Shown piece after piece: positions 26,028 to 34,678 of a stretch of 50,987 nucleotides of DNA. Source of the stretch: MM2 sp035460165 (GTDB taxonomy: Bacteria; Pseudomonadota; Gammaproteobacteria; Burkholderiales; Methylophilaceae). Where the stretch lies: positions 1-50,987 of the forward strand of contig DATHWW010000004.1 in the NCBI GenBank assembly GCA_035460165.1, given 5' to 3'. Position 1 is the first letter of the stretch; each line of letters begins with the position of its first letter. The notes below the pieces were generated by a model. That model ran no database searches. It was not told where the DNA came from and saw nothing but the letters and a program-made list of their open reading frames with translations. A program made the position numbers and the translations under genes.

Positions 26028-26123
26028 TGTGGAGTGAGGGTGCTGGTGCAATTCCGAAATGATTTAACCGGTATCATTCACTCCATCGTAATTTTGCAAT
26101 CAATCAAGGTAGGAAAAATATAA

Positions 26124-26462
26124 ATGGGTGAATCGAAACGCCGGGGCTCCAAGGATGAGCGCGTCACGGAGGCGGTTGCGCAGCGTAAGCGCAAGCTGGA
26201 TGAATTAAAGAGGGAGTTGGGTATTCCCGAGGGGGCAGAGTTTTGCGGTTACCTCATTCATCACACCGAGAACGACGAGTTTATCCAAGCCATCGAGGAC
26301 ACGCCGCTGATCGTGAAGCGCGCATTTGTGAAGGCGCCGGAGGAAGCCATGCGGTTCGGACGTTACATGGATGCTAACCAGTTTGTGCGTCCGGAAAAAG
26401 GGGAAAACGTGGTTGGGTTGTTTGCTGTCGATGGTCGATTTGTTGTTTTTCCTGTGATCTGA
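26124..26462 (+). CDS. Conserved small protein of unknown function
   Basis: A 112-residue soluble protein with a basic N terminus (MGESKRRGSKDERVTEAVAQ) and a heptad-like KRKLDELKRELG helix. An alpha/beta part follows with GYLIHHTENDEFIQ, EEAMRFGRYMDANQFVRPEK and VVGLFAVDGRFVVFPV. I do not recognise a family. AGGTAGGA precedes the ATG. It ends 19 bp before a strong rho-independent terminator, so it is probably a single-gene transcript. Confidence 0.65.
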   Translation: MGESKRRGSKDERVTEAVAQRKRKLDELKRELGIPEGAEFCGYLIHHTENDEFIQAIEDTPLIVKRAFVKAPEEAMRFGRYMDANQFVRPEKGENVVGLFAVDGRFVVFPVI

Positions 26463-26481
26463 TGCGTCGCCCGCCTGAATG

Positions 26482-26507
26482 AAAAAAGCCGCAATCGCGG
26501 CTTTTTT
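26482..26507. terminator. Bidirectional rho-independent terminator
   Basis: An A-run, GCCGC-AATC-GCGGC hairpin and a six-T run (AAAAAAGCCGC / GCGGCTTTTTT) form a classic terminator that works in both directions. It separates the convergent unknown gene ending at 26462 and the MarR gene ending at 26528. Confidence 0.9.
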
Positions 26508-26527
26508 ATTGGCTGAAGTGCACGAAC

Positions 26528-27025
26528 TCAGTTCTCGTTTTTCTGCTCACCGGCGATAAATCGAGTCAGCAGAGACTTCAGCGTTTCGAACTCTTCACGA
26601 CTGAAGCCCTTCAAATGCTGATTGAGGCCTTCAGCAATCAGATTCGGAATTTTTTCTGCCAGGCGCCGACCTTCTTCGGTCAATTCGATGTCGAAAACTC
26701 GGCGGTCGGTGCTGTTGCGCTTGCGTGTCACCAGGCCTTTGCTTTCCAGGCGATCCAGCATGCGCGTCATGGTGCTGGTGTCAACGCCGTTGCAGCGCGA
26801 CAGTTCCGCGGCGGTGGTGGCTTTGCCATGCGCCAGGAGGACGAGCGGACCCCATTGCATGGAGGTCAGGCCAAGATCGGCGACTTTCTCGTCGATGGTG
26901 CGATGAAAGGCGTGCATGGCGTACTTGATGAGAGAGCCGACCGACTGCCCGACGACATAAGTTTCGCCGCTGTAAAAGTTTTCCTGCATGGCGAAATCGG
27001 TTCCTGTTGTGTTTTGTTTGCTCAT
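26528..27025 (-). CDS. MarR-family transcriptional repressor of the adjacent RND pump
   Basis: About 165 residues are called from the ATG at 27025, since the longer frame to 27049 would run across the palindromic operator. The winged helix-turn-helix is clear: SMQWGPLVLLAHGKATTAAE, then CNGVDTSTMTRMLDRLESKG (recognition helix) and the wing VTRKRNSTDRRVFDIELTEE with the conserved D-R-R. Helices at both ends form the dimer interface. MarR proteins usually repress a divergent efflux operon until a phenolic or other ligand binds. The divergent RND genes and the palindrome in the gap support that role here. Confidence 0.93.
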   Translation of the reverse strand: MSKQNTTGTDFAMQENFYSGETYVVGQSVGSLIKYAMHAFHRTIDEKVADLGLTSMQWGPLVLLAHGKATTAAELSRCNGVDTSTMTRMLDRLESKGLVTRKRNSTDRRVFDIELTEEGRRLAEKIPNLIAEGLNQHLKGFSREEFETLKSLLTRFIAGEQKNEN

Positions 27026-27038
27026 AAGTTTAGAATGC

Positions 27039-27048
27039 TGCATATGCA
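27039..27048. promoter_or_regulatory. Putative MarR operator
   Basis: TGCATATGCA is a perfect 10-bp palindrome (extended GTTGCATATGCAGC with mismatches) located 14 bp before the MarR start codon and 77 bp before the RND start. This size and place fit a MarR-type autoregulatory operator. Confidence 0.5.
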
Positions 27049-27124
27049 ACTACTGCTACTGCAACCTTTATAGATCGCAGCCGTCGAAAGTAGTTCACAG
27101 TATAACAACTGCTCGGGAATACCC

Positions 27125-30100
27125 ATGATAAACCTAGTCAAAATAGCATTGCACAGGCCTTACACTTTCGTCGTCATGGCGGTGTTGCTGCTGATCATGG
27201 GCACGCTGGCGGCGCTTCGCACCCCGGTAGACATCTTTCCCGAAATCCGGATCCCGGTGATTGCCGTCGCCTGGCAATACACCGGCCTGCCGCCTGACGA
27301 TATGGCGGGGCGCATCACGACGCTCTACGAGCGCGTGCTGACGACGACCGTCAACGACATCGAGCATATCGAGGCCAATTCCTACACCGGCTTCGCCATC
27401 GTCAAGATTTACTTCCACCCCGGCGTCAATATCGCCACGGCGAACGCACAGGTGACGGCCGTCTCGCAGACCGTGACGCGGCAGATGCCAGTGGGCACCA
27501 CGCCGCCGCTGATCATCAACTACAACGCGTCTACCGTACCTATCCTGCAGGTGGCGCTGTCCGGCAAGGGCATGTCCGAGCAGGCGTTGGGTGACTTGGG
27601 CCTTAATGTCATCCGCACGCGGCTGGTGACGGTGCAGGGGGCGGCGATCCCGTACCCCTTCGGCGGCAAGCAACGGCAGGTACAGATCGACCTCGATCCT
27701 TCCGCACTGCAGGCACGCGGCCTGTCGGCGCAGGACGTTGCCAACGCGCTGGCTGCGCAGAACCTGATATTGCCGGTGGGTACGCAAAAAATCGGCAGCC
27801 ATGAATATTCGCTGCGCCTCAACAATGCGCCTTCGGCCATCGACGAACTCAACAACCTGCCGGTGAAGGTGGTCAACGGCGCGACGGTCTACATCCGCGA
27901 CGTGGCACATGTGCGCGACGGCAACCCGCCGCAGACCAACGTGGTGCACGTGGACGGCAACCGCTCGGTGCTGATGTCCGTGCTGAAGAACGGCGCGACC
28001 TCGACGCTGGATATCGTGTCCGGCATCAAGGCCAAGCTGGCCGAAATCAAGCCGACGCTGCCGGAAGCGCTGACGGTTTCGCCGATCAACGACCAGTCCT
28101 TGTTCGTGCGGGCGGCGATCAAGGGCGTGGCTTACGAAGGCGTGATTGCGGCTGCACTCACCAGCCTGATGATCCTGCTGTTTTTGGGTAGTTGGCGTTC
28201 GACGGTGATCATCGCGGTGTCGATTCCGCTGTCCATTCTCGGGGCCATTGCCGCGCTGGCGGCAATGGGCGAAACGCTCAATATCATGACGCTGGGCGGG
28301 TTGGCGCTCGCCGTGGGTATCCTCGTGGACGATGCGACGGTCACCATCGAAAATATCAACTGGCACCTGGAGCAGGGCAAGGACGTCGAAACCTCCATCC
28401 TCGACGGCGCGGCGCAGATCGTCACGCCAGCTTTCGTGTCGCTGCTGTGCATCTGCATCGTGTTCGTGCCGATGTTCTTCCTGGAAGGCATCGCGCGCTT
28501 CCTGTTCGTGCCGATGGCGCTGGCGGTGATATTCGCGATGATCAGCTCGTTCATCCTGTCGCGCACGCTGGTGCCGACGATGTCGAAATACCTGCTGAAG
28601 GCGCATGCGCCGCATTCCGACCCGCACGGCAGCAGTGCCGCGCTGCCACCTTCGCGTAATCCACTGGTGCGCTATCAGCGTGGGTTCGAGGCGCGTTTCG
28701 AAAATTTCCGTGCCGGCTATCGCGACACGCTGGAAATGGCGATGCACAACCGCCGCAAGTTCGTGATCGGCTTCATGGTGCTGGTGCTGCTGTCCTCGGC
28801 CCTGATTCCTTTCCTCGGGCGCAATTTCTTTCCGTCGGTCGACAGCGGGCAGATCCTGATGCACGTGCGGGTGCCGGTGGGCACGCGCGTGGAGGAATCC
28901 GCAGCGCGCTTCGCGCAAATCGAGGACGCGATCAAGCGCGTCATTCCGCCGGGCGAAATCGAATCGCTGGTGGATAACATCGGCATGCCGATCAGCAGCA
29001 TCAACCTGACCTACAACAACACCGGCGTGACCGGTTCGCACGATGGCGATATCCAGATCGCGCTCAAGGAGGGTCACGCGCCGACCGCCGATTACGTGCG
29101 CCAGTTGCGCGAAAAGCTGCCGCGCGAATTCCCGGGAACGACCTTCTCCTTTCCGCCGGCGGATATCGTCAGCCAGATTCTGAATTTCGGTTCGCCTGCG
29201 CCTATCGACATCCAGATCCGCGGCGGCAAGCTGGACGACAATTTCGACTATGCCAACAGCCTGCTCGACCAGATACGCCAGGTGCCCGGCATTGCCGACG
29301 TGCGCATCCAGCAATCGCGCAGCACGCCGCGTTTCGACATCAATATCGACCGTACCCGCGCGCAGGAGCTTGGTTTGACCGCGCGCGACGTCACCAACAG
29401 CCTGGTGGTCAACCTGGCCGGCAGCTCGCAGGTGGCGCCGACCTTCTGGCTCAACCCGGATAATGGCGTGTCGTATCCCATCGTGATGCAGACGCCGCAG
29501 TACCGGCTCGATTCGCTCAACTCGCTGGCGGGGCTGCCCATCGGCAGCGCGAGCGGTTCATCGCCGCAGACACTGGGCGCACTGGCGACTTTCCAGCGCG
29601 GCACGGCCAATGCCGTGGTGAGCCAGTACGACATCCAGTCCATGGTGCAGATCCACGCCAGCACGCAGGACCGCGACCTCGGCGCGGTGTCCGCCGATAT
29701 CCGGAAAATCCTCGATGGAGCGGCCGCACAAGTACCCAAGGGTGCCAAAGTGGAAATGCTGGGGCAGGTGAAAACCATGACCGACTCCTTCTCCGGCCTG
29801 CTGTTCGGGCTGATCGGCGCCATCGTGCTGATCTACCTGTTGATCGTGGTCAACTTCCAGTCCTGGAGCGACCCGTTCGTGATCATCATGGCCTTGCCGG
29901 CGGCACTGGCAGGCATCGTGTGGATGCTGTTCGCGACCTATACGCCGTTGTCGGTGCCCGCGCTGACCGGCGCCATCATGTGCATGGGCGTGGCGACCGC
30001 CAATAGCGTGCTGGTCATCAGCTTTGCTCGCGAACGCCTCGAAGTGCTGGGCGACGCGACGCAGGCCGCCTTGGAAGCCGGCTACGTGCGCTTCCGTCCG

Positions 30101-30328
30101 GTGCTGATGACCGCGCTCGCGATGATCATCGGCATGGCGCCAATGGCGCTGGGCCTGGGCGAAGGCGGCGAGCAGAACGCGCCGCTGGGCCGCGCCGTGA
30201 TCGGCGGCCTGATTTTCGCCACCATCGCGACGTTGATCTTCGTGCCGGTTGTGTTCAGCCTCGTGCACCGCCACTATCGCAAACCATCCGCAGCATCCAA
30301 CCTTATTGGAGAACCTCATGCCATCTGA
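27125..30328 (+). CDS. RND multidrug efflux permease (AcrB/MexF-like, HAE1-type)
   Basis: The 1067-residue inner-membrane protein has the RND layout: TM1 at residues ~12-30, a first periplasmic loop to ~340, TM2-6, TM7 at ~540, a second periplasmic loop to ~870, and TM8-12. TM4 contains GGLALAVGILVDDATVTIEN with the Asp-Asp pair of the proton relay. Other signatures are RTPVDIFPEIRIPVIAV near the N terminus and FFPSVDSGQILMHVRVPVGT after TM7. It exports hydrophobic compounds by proton antiport; the substrate is unknown. It overlaps the downstream adaptor gene, so the order is permease then adaptor, the reverse of acrAB. No outer-membrane factor gene follows. Confidence 0.95.
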   Translation: MINLVKIALHRPYTFVVMAVLLLIMGTLAALRTPVDIFPEIRIPVIAVAWQYTGLPPDDMAGRITTLYERVLTTTVNDIEHIEANSYTGFAIVKIYFHPGVNIATANAQVTAVSQTVTRQMPVGTTPPLIINYNASTVPILQVALSGKGMSEQALGDLGLNVIRTRLVTVQGAAIPYPFGGKQRQVQIDLDPSALQARGLSAQDVANALAAQNLILPVGTQKIGSHEYSLRLNNAPSAIDELNNLPVKVVNGATVYIRDVAHVRDGNPPQTNVVHVDGNRSVLMSVLKNGATSTLDIVSGIKAKLAEIKPTLPEALTVSPINDQSLFVRAAIKGVAYEGVIAAALTSLMILLFLGSWRSTVIIAVSIPLSILGAIAALAAMGETLNIMTLGGLALAVGILVDDATVTIENINWHLEQGKDVETSILDGAAQIVTPAFVSLLCICIVFVPMFFLEGIARFLFVPMALAVIFAMISSFILSRTLVPTMSKYLLKAHAPHSDPHGSSAALPPSRNPLVRYQRGFEARFENFRAGYRDTLEMAMHNRRKFVIGFMVLVLLSSALIPFLGRNFFPSVDSGQILMHVRVPVGTRVEESAARFAQIEDAIKRVIPPGEIESLVDNIGMPISSINLTYNNTGVTGSHDGDIQIALKEGHAPTADYVRQLREKLPREFPGTTFSFPPADIVSQILNFGSPAPIDIQIRGGKLDDNFDYANSLLDQIRQVPGIADVRIQQSRSTPRFDINIDRTRAQELGLTARDVTNSLVVNLAGSSQVAPTFWLNPDNGVSYPIVMQTPQYRLDSLNSLAGLPIGSASGSSPQTLGALATFQRGTANAVVSQYDIQSMVQIHASTQDRDLGAVSADIRKILDGAAAQVPKGAKVEMLGQVKTMTDSFSGLLFGLIGAIVLIYLLIVVNFQSWSDPFVIIMALPAALAGIVWMLFATYTPLSVPALTGAIMCMGVATANSVLVISFARERLEVLGDATQAALEAGYVRFRPVLMTALAMIIGMAPMALGLGEGGEQNAPLGRAVIGGLIFATIATLIFVPVVFSLVHRHYRKPSAASNLIGEPHAI

Positions 30329-31478
30329 TCGCCCTACATCCGCACCTTCGCGCCATGCCTTGCGCATCGGCGGACTCGTCGCGCTGGTGGTTGCCGGTGC
30401 CGTCGTGGTCACCGGCATCGCCACCCGTGCGAACAGCGACGAAAAGCTCAAGCAATGGACGATGGAGCAGGCCGTGCCGAATGTCAGCGTCATCCTGCCC
30501 AGCGCCAGCGGCGAGCTTTCCAGTATCGACCTGCCGGCGCGCTTCGAGGCGTACTCGCGTGCGCCGATCTATGCACGGGTCAACGGCTATCTCAGAAACT
30601 GGCATGCCGACATCGGCACGCGGGTAAAAGCAGGGCAGGTGCTGGCCGAAGTGGAAACCCCCGATCTCGACCAGAAGCTGCTGCAAGCCAAGGCCGATCT
30701 CGCGACGGCAAAGGCCAACGAAGCGCTCGCCAAGACCACGGCCGAACGCTGGGTGTCGTTGCTGGATTCGGGCGCGGTGTCGCCGCAGGAAGTGGACGAG
30801 AAGAACGGCGACCATGACGCCAAGCAGGCCATGACCAAGGCCGCGCAGGCCAATGTCGACCGCCTGCTGGCGACACGCGATTTCGCGCGCATCGTGGCGC
30901 CGTTCGACGGCACCGTTACCGCGCGCAATACCGATACCGGCGCATTAATCACCGAGGGCAGCAACAACGGCCCGGCGCTGTTCGAGATATCCGATACGCG
31001 CAAGCTGCGGCTCTATGTCAACGTGCCGCAAAACTACGTAGGCAGCATCAAGCCCGGCACCACCGCCGGCATTACCGTGCCGGAGCAGCCGGGCAAGACT
31101 TACGCCGCCACGGTGGAGTCCTCTTCGCGCGCGGTCGATGCGGCTTCCGGCGCGATGCTGGTGCAGCTGATTGTGGACAACAAGGATGCGGCGCTGCTGC
31201 CGGGAGGTTATGCCAACGTCAACCTGCGCTTGCCGAAAACCGCGGCTGCGCTCAGCATTCCTTCCAGTGCGCTGATCTTCGATAAGGCGGGCTTGCGCGT
31301 CGCCACCGTGGATGCGGAAAACAAGGCTAAGCTGAAAGCGGTCACGCTGGCGCGCGATTTAGGCAAAACGGTGGAGTTGAGCTCCGGTATTGCGGGCACG
31401 GATCGCGTCATCGAGAATCCGCCTGACGGGATTGCCGATGGGCAGGCGCTGCATGTGGCGAAGGCAACCGAAAAATAG
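30318..31478 (+). CDS. RND efflux periplasmic adaptor (membrane fusion protein)
   Basis: Called from the ATG at 30318, which has TTGGAG seven bases upstream and overlaps the permease stop by 11 bp; a longer frame from 30249 lies inside the permease gene. The 386 residues have one N-terminal membrane helix (about 15-35). A barrel-sandwich half follows (ARVNGYLRNWHADIGTRVKA and AGQVLAEVETPDLDQKL), then an alpha-helical hairpin (about 110-165). The second lipoyl half has FARIVAPFDGTVTARNTDTG, and a beta barrel has VNVPQNYVGSIKPGTTAGIT. It links the permease to an outer-membrane channel, which must be encoded elsewhere. Probably under MarR control with the permease. Confidence 0.94.
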   Translation: MPSDRPTSAPSRHALRIGGLVALVVAGAVVVTGIATRANSDEKLKQWTMEQAVPNVSVILPSASGELSSIDLPARFEAYSRAPIYARVNGYLRNWHADIGTRVKAGQVLAEVETPDLDQKLLQAKADLATAKANEALAKTTAERWVSLLDSGAVSPQEVDEKNGDHDAKQAMTKAAQANVDRLLATRDFARIVAPFDGTVTARNTDTGALITEGSNNGPALFEISDTRKLRLYVNVPQNYVGSIKPGTTAGITVPEQPGKTYAATVESSSRAVDAASGAMLVQLIVDNKDAALLPGGYANVNLRLPKTAAALSIPSSALIFDKAGLRVATVDAENKAKLKAVTLARDLGKTVELSSGIAGTDRVIENPPDGIADGQALHVAKATEK

Positions 31479-31565
31479 CTGGGCGCTTAAATCCGTTTCC
31501 TGCGGCACAGGGAATTTTGCGGTACTTTCATATCCCAAGCTGATAGACAAATAACGAGGTGTTGC

Positions 31566-32624
31566 ATGGATCGAGTTTCCGGCGCCGTGATGGGCGCGCT
31601 GATCGGCGATGCGCTGGGTCTGGGCTGCCATTGGTATTACGATCTCGACGCGATGCGCCGCGACTATGGCCCCTGGGTCAGCGACTACACCACGCCGCGA
31701 CCCGATCGCTACCACGGCGGCATGCAGGCCGGCCAGTTGTCACAGAGCGGCATCATCCTCGTCATACTGCTCGAATCGCTGGTCGCGCATGGCGAATATC
31801 GCGAGGAAGACTTTACCCGGCGCCTGGATGAAGACTTGTTTCCGCTGCTGGACGGCACGCCGGCGCAGGGGCCGGGCGGCTACACCAGCCAGTCGATCCG
31901 TGAAGCGTGGCGTCGCCGCGTGCAACAGAAGAAATCGTGGGACGAAACCGGCGGCCACGCGGATACCACCGAGGCCGCCGAGCGCGCGCTGCTACTGGCC
32001 GTGCGCTATGCAGGACAGCCGCAGCGGGTGGCCGAATATGTGTCCTCGAATTGCCTGTTGACGCAGTCCGACGAGTCCATAGTCGCGATGACTACCGCCT
32101 ACTGCCTGGTGCTGTCGCGCCTGATGCTGGGCGAGCCGTTGACGCCGGACATTTCCGATACGCTGATGCGATTGGTGCGCGACGGCGCGATCCCGTTTCA
32201 CGCCGTTACCGGTTCCAATCTTGCGCCGCCGCGTCCGGGCGATCCCGATCCGCCGCGCGCCGGCCGCTTTTCTTCGCCGGATGCGCTGCTGACGCCGGCT
32301 TATGTTGCCCGTGCCGCCGCCGATCCGGACATCCGCATCGAGCCGGCGAGCAAGGTGGCGCAGGTCTACGGCCTGCCATGTGCGATTTACCATCAGTTGC
32401 CGGCCGCGTATTATCTGGCGGCACGCTACAGGGACGATTTCGAATCTGCGGTGCTGCATGCGATCAACGGCGGCGGGCAGAACATGGCGCGGGCGATGCT
32501 GACCGGTGCGCTGGTCGGCGCCCAAGTGGGGCTGGAAGGCATTCCGCAGCGATTTATCGACGGACTGGAGGGCGGGGCGGAACTGCTGACGCTGGCGCAA
32601 AAACTGGCCAGCCAGGCCAAGTAA
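31566..32624 (+). CDS. ADP-ribosylglycohydrolase-fold protein lacking metal ligands
   Basis: The 352-residue protein has the DraG/ARH fold signature at the N terminus (SGAVMGALIGDALGLGCHWY) and a matching C-terminal helix pair (GGGQNMARAMLTGALVGAQV). In active ARH enzymes the first region is followed by T-D-D-(T/S) and the last reads G-G-D-T-D-T; these acidic residues bind two Mg2+. Here the equivalents are S-Q-S-G (AGQLSQSGIILV) and G-G-G-Q-N-M. All key ligands therefore appear to be replaced, and hydrolysis of ADP-ribose bonds is doubtful. Jellyfish J1-crystallins are a known case of ARH-related proteins with another role. GAGG lies before the ATG. It is followed, 68 bp on, by relA. Confidence 0.8.
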   Translation: MDRVSGAVMGALIGDALGLGCHWYYDLDAMRRDYGPWVSDYTTPRPDRYHGGMQAGQLSQSGIILVILLESLVAHGEYREEDFTRRLDEDLFPLLDGTPAQGPGGYTSQSIREAWRRRVQQKKSWDETGGHADTTEAAERALLLAVRYAGQPQRVAEYVSSNCLLTQSDESIVAMTTAYCLVLSRLMLGEPLTPDISDTLMRLVRDGAIPFHAVTGSNLAPPRPGDPDPPRAGRFSSPDALLTPAYVARAAADPDIRIEPASKVAQVYGLPCAIYHQLPAAYYLAARYRDDFESAVLHAINGGGQNMARAMLTGALVGAQVGLEGIPQRFIDGLEGGAELLTLAQKLASQAK

Positions 32625-32692
32625 GGCATTTCCCTACAACTAACGCCGCGCAGTGCTGCCTAAGCCTGCGCGATCCCGCATAATACGCATCT

Positions 32693-34678
32693 ATGGTTTC
32701 CGTTCATCATCCCATTCCGCTGCAGGCCGCGGACAGCGGCGATTTCCAATCCTGGCTGCCCCCCCTCGCGACCCATTTTACGTCTGGTGAAATCGACGCA
32801 ATACGTGCTGCCTGCGAGCTGGCAGCACCGCTGTATGCGGGCAAGACCGAGCTGACCGGCACGCCGCTGCTGCAGCATGCATTGGGCGCGTCGGCGATAC
32901 TGATCGGGCTGAACATGGACGCCGAGTCGGTGGTGGCGACGGTGCTGCACGCGGTGCCGGAATTTTTGCCGGAATGGCGGCCCGCGATCGAGGCGAAGTT
33001 CGGTGCGACGGTAGCCGGGCTGGTGGAAGGCATCGCGCAGATGGAGCGCATCCAGGAGTTCAGCGAGCTGGAAAGCCTGCACGCCCCCGCCCACAAGGGC
33101 GACGATCAGGCGCAGCAAATCGAAAGCCTGCGCAAGATGCTGCTGGCGATGGCCGAGGATATCCGCGTGGTGCTGATCAAGCTCGCCGAGCGCACGCAGA
33201 CGCTGCGCTGCCTGTCCGGCGCGTCCGAGGCGCAGCAGAGAATCATCGCGCGCGAGACCGAAGGCATCTTCGCGCCGCTCGCCAACCGGCTGGGCGTATG
33301 GCAGATCAAATGGGAAATGGAAGACCTCGCGCTGCGCTACCGCGAGCCGCAGCTTTACAAGGACATCGCCCGGCGGCTGGACGAGCGCAGGCTGGATCGC
33401 GAGCAGTACATTACGGATGTGGTCGCCCAGCTCAAGGATGAACTGCAACGCGCGAACATCCAGGGCGAGGTGAACGGCCGGCCCAAGCATATCTTCAGCA
33501 TCATCAACAAGATGAAGCGCAAGCATCTGGAATTCAGCCAGCTTTACGACGTGCGCGGCGTGCGTATCCTGGTGGACGACATCAAGGATTGCTACGCGGT
33601 GCTGGGGCTGATCCACAACCTGTGGCAGCCGATTCCCGGCGAATTCGACGACTATATCGCGCGGCCCAAGAGCAACAATTACCGCTCGCTGCATACGGCG
33701 GTGAGCGGCCCGCGCGGACTGGCACTGGAGGTGCAGATCCGCACCCATGAAATGCACCAGCACTCGGAACTCGGCGTCGCCGCGCACTGGCGTTACAAGG
33801 AGGGCGGCAAGTCCGATGCCGGCTTCGACGACAAGATCGCGTGGCTGCGCCAGTTGCTGGCGTGGAAGGACGAGGTCGCGGAGCAGAGCGACATGCTGGA
33901 GCAGTTCCGCAGCGAGCTGTTCCAGGACAAGGTGTTTGTACTGACGCCGCTGGGCAAGGTGATCGACCTGCCCAAGGGCGCAACGCCGCTGGATTTTGCC
34001 TATACGTTGCATACCGATTTGGGCCATCGTACGCGCGGCGCCAAGGTGGACGGTAGCATCGTGCAACTCAACTATCATTTGCAGAACGGCCAGCGGGTGG
34101 AAATCCTGACGTCCAAGATCGGCGCGCCCAGCCGCGATTGGCTGAATCCAACGCTCGGCTACCTGCAAAGCCCGCGTGCGCGTGCCAAGGTGCGGCACTG
34201 GTTCAAGTACCAGAATTTCGACGAGGACGTTTCGCAAGGCCGGGCCAAGCTGGAACGCGAGCTGCATCGGCTGGGCGTGGACGACCTCAACCAGGAAAAG
34301 CTCGCGCAGAAGCTGCACTTCAACAAGCTGGAAGATTTTCTGGCGGCGATCGGACGCGGGGATGTCACCGAGCATCAGCTTGCCGTGGCGGTGCAGGAAG
34401 AAACCGCGCCGAAAGCCGAACCGATGCGTTATGCCGTGCCGCAGCGCGCGCAGGCGCCGATGGAGGCAAAGGGCGTGGTCATCGAGGGCATCGCCAACCT
34501 GCTGATCAATTACGCCAAATGCTGTACGCCGGAACCCGGTGACGCGATCGTGGCGTACGTGACGCGCGACCGCGGCGTCACCATCCATCGCCGCGCGTGC
34601 TCTTTCATCCAGCGCCTGCCGGAAGAACGGCGCGACCGCGTGCTCGCGGCGCAGTGGGACACATTGGGTAAACGTTAA
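32693..34678 (+). CDS. relA: RelA-type (p)ppGpp synthetase, hydrolase-dead and without ACT domain
   Basis: RelA makes (p)ppGpp from GTP/GDP and ATP when uncharged tRNA enters the ribosome. In this 661-residue protein the N-terminal HD domain (about 35-190) reads VLHAVPEF where active hydrolases have HD...ED, so hydrolysis is lost as in other RelA. The synthetase domain (about 240-370) has YDVRGVRILVDDIKDCYAVL, the RelA-type acidic motif GEFDDYIARPKSNNYRSLHT, VQIRTHEMH and ELGVAAHWRYKEG. TGS (about 415-475; DKVFVLTPLGKVIDLPKGAT), helical and CC/zinc-finger regions (AKCCTPEPGDAIVAYVTRDR) follow. The protein ends at AAQWDTLGKR, where RelA normally continues about 80 residues into an ACT/RRM domain. 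The stop overlaps the convergent cyclase gene by 4 bp. Confidence 0.93.
   Translation: MVSVHHPIPLQAADSGDFQSWLPPLATHFTSGEIDAIRAACELAAPLYAGKTELTGTPLLQHALGASAILIGLNMDAESVVATVLHAVPEFLPEWRPAIEAKFGATVAGLVEGIAQMERIQEFSELESLHAPAHKGDDQAQQIESLRKMLLAMAEDIRVVLIKLAERTQTLRCLSGASEAQQRIIARETEGIFAPLANRLGVWQIKWEMEDLALRYREPQLYKDIARRLDERRLDREQYITDVVAQLKDELQRANIQGEVNGRPKHIFSIINKMKRKHLEFSQLYDVRGVRILVDDIKDCYAVLGLIHNLWQPIPGEFDDYIARPKSNNYRSLHTAVSGPRGLALEVQIRTHEMHQHSELGVAAHWRYKEGGKSDAGFDDKIAWLRQLLAWKDEVAEQSDMLEQFRSELFQDKVFVLTPLGKVIDLPKGATPLDFAYTLHTDLGHRTRGAKVDGSIVQLNYHLQNGQRVEILTSKIGAPSRDWLNPTLGYLQSPRARAKVRHWFKYQNFDEDVSQGRAKLERELHRLGVDDLNQEKLAQKLHFNKLEDFLAAIGRGDVTEHQLAVAVQEETAPKAEPMRYAVPQRAQAPMEAKGVVIEGIANLLINYAKCCTPEPGDAIVAYVTRDRGVTIHRRACSFIQRLPEERRDRVLAAQWDTLGKR

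Noticed and set aside
27134..29314. A 726-residue open frame antisense to the RND permease gene
   Set aside because: It is His/Arg/Asp-rich with no domain, and it mirrors a clear RND gene; long antisense frames are common in GC-rich DNA.
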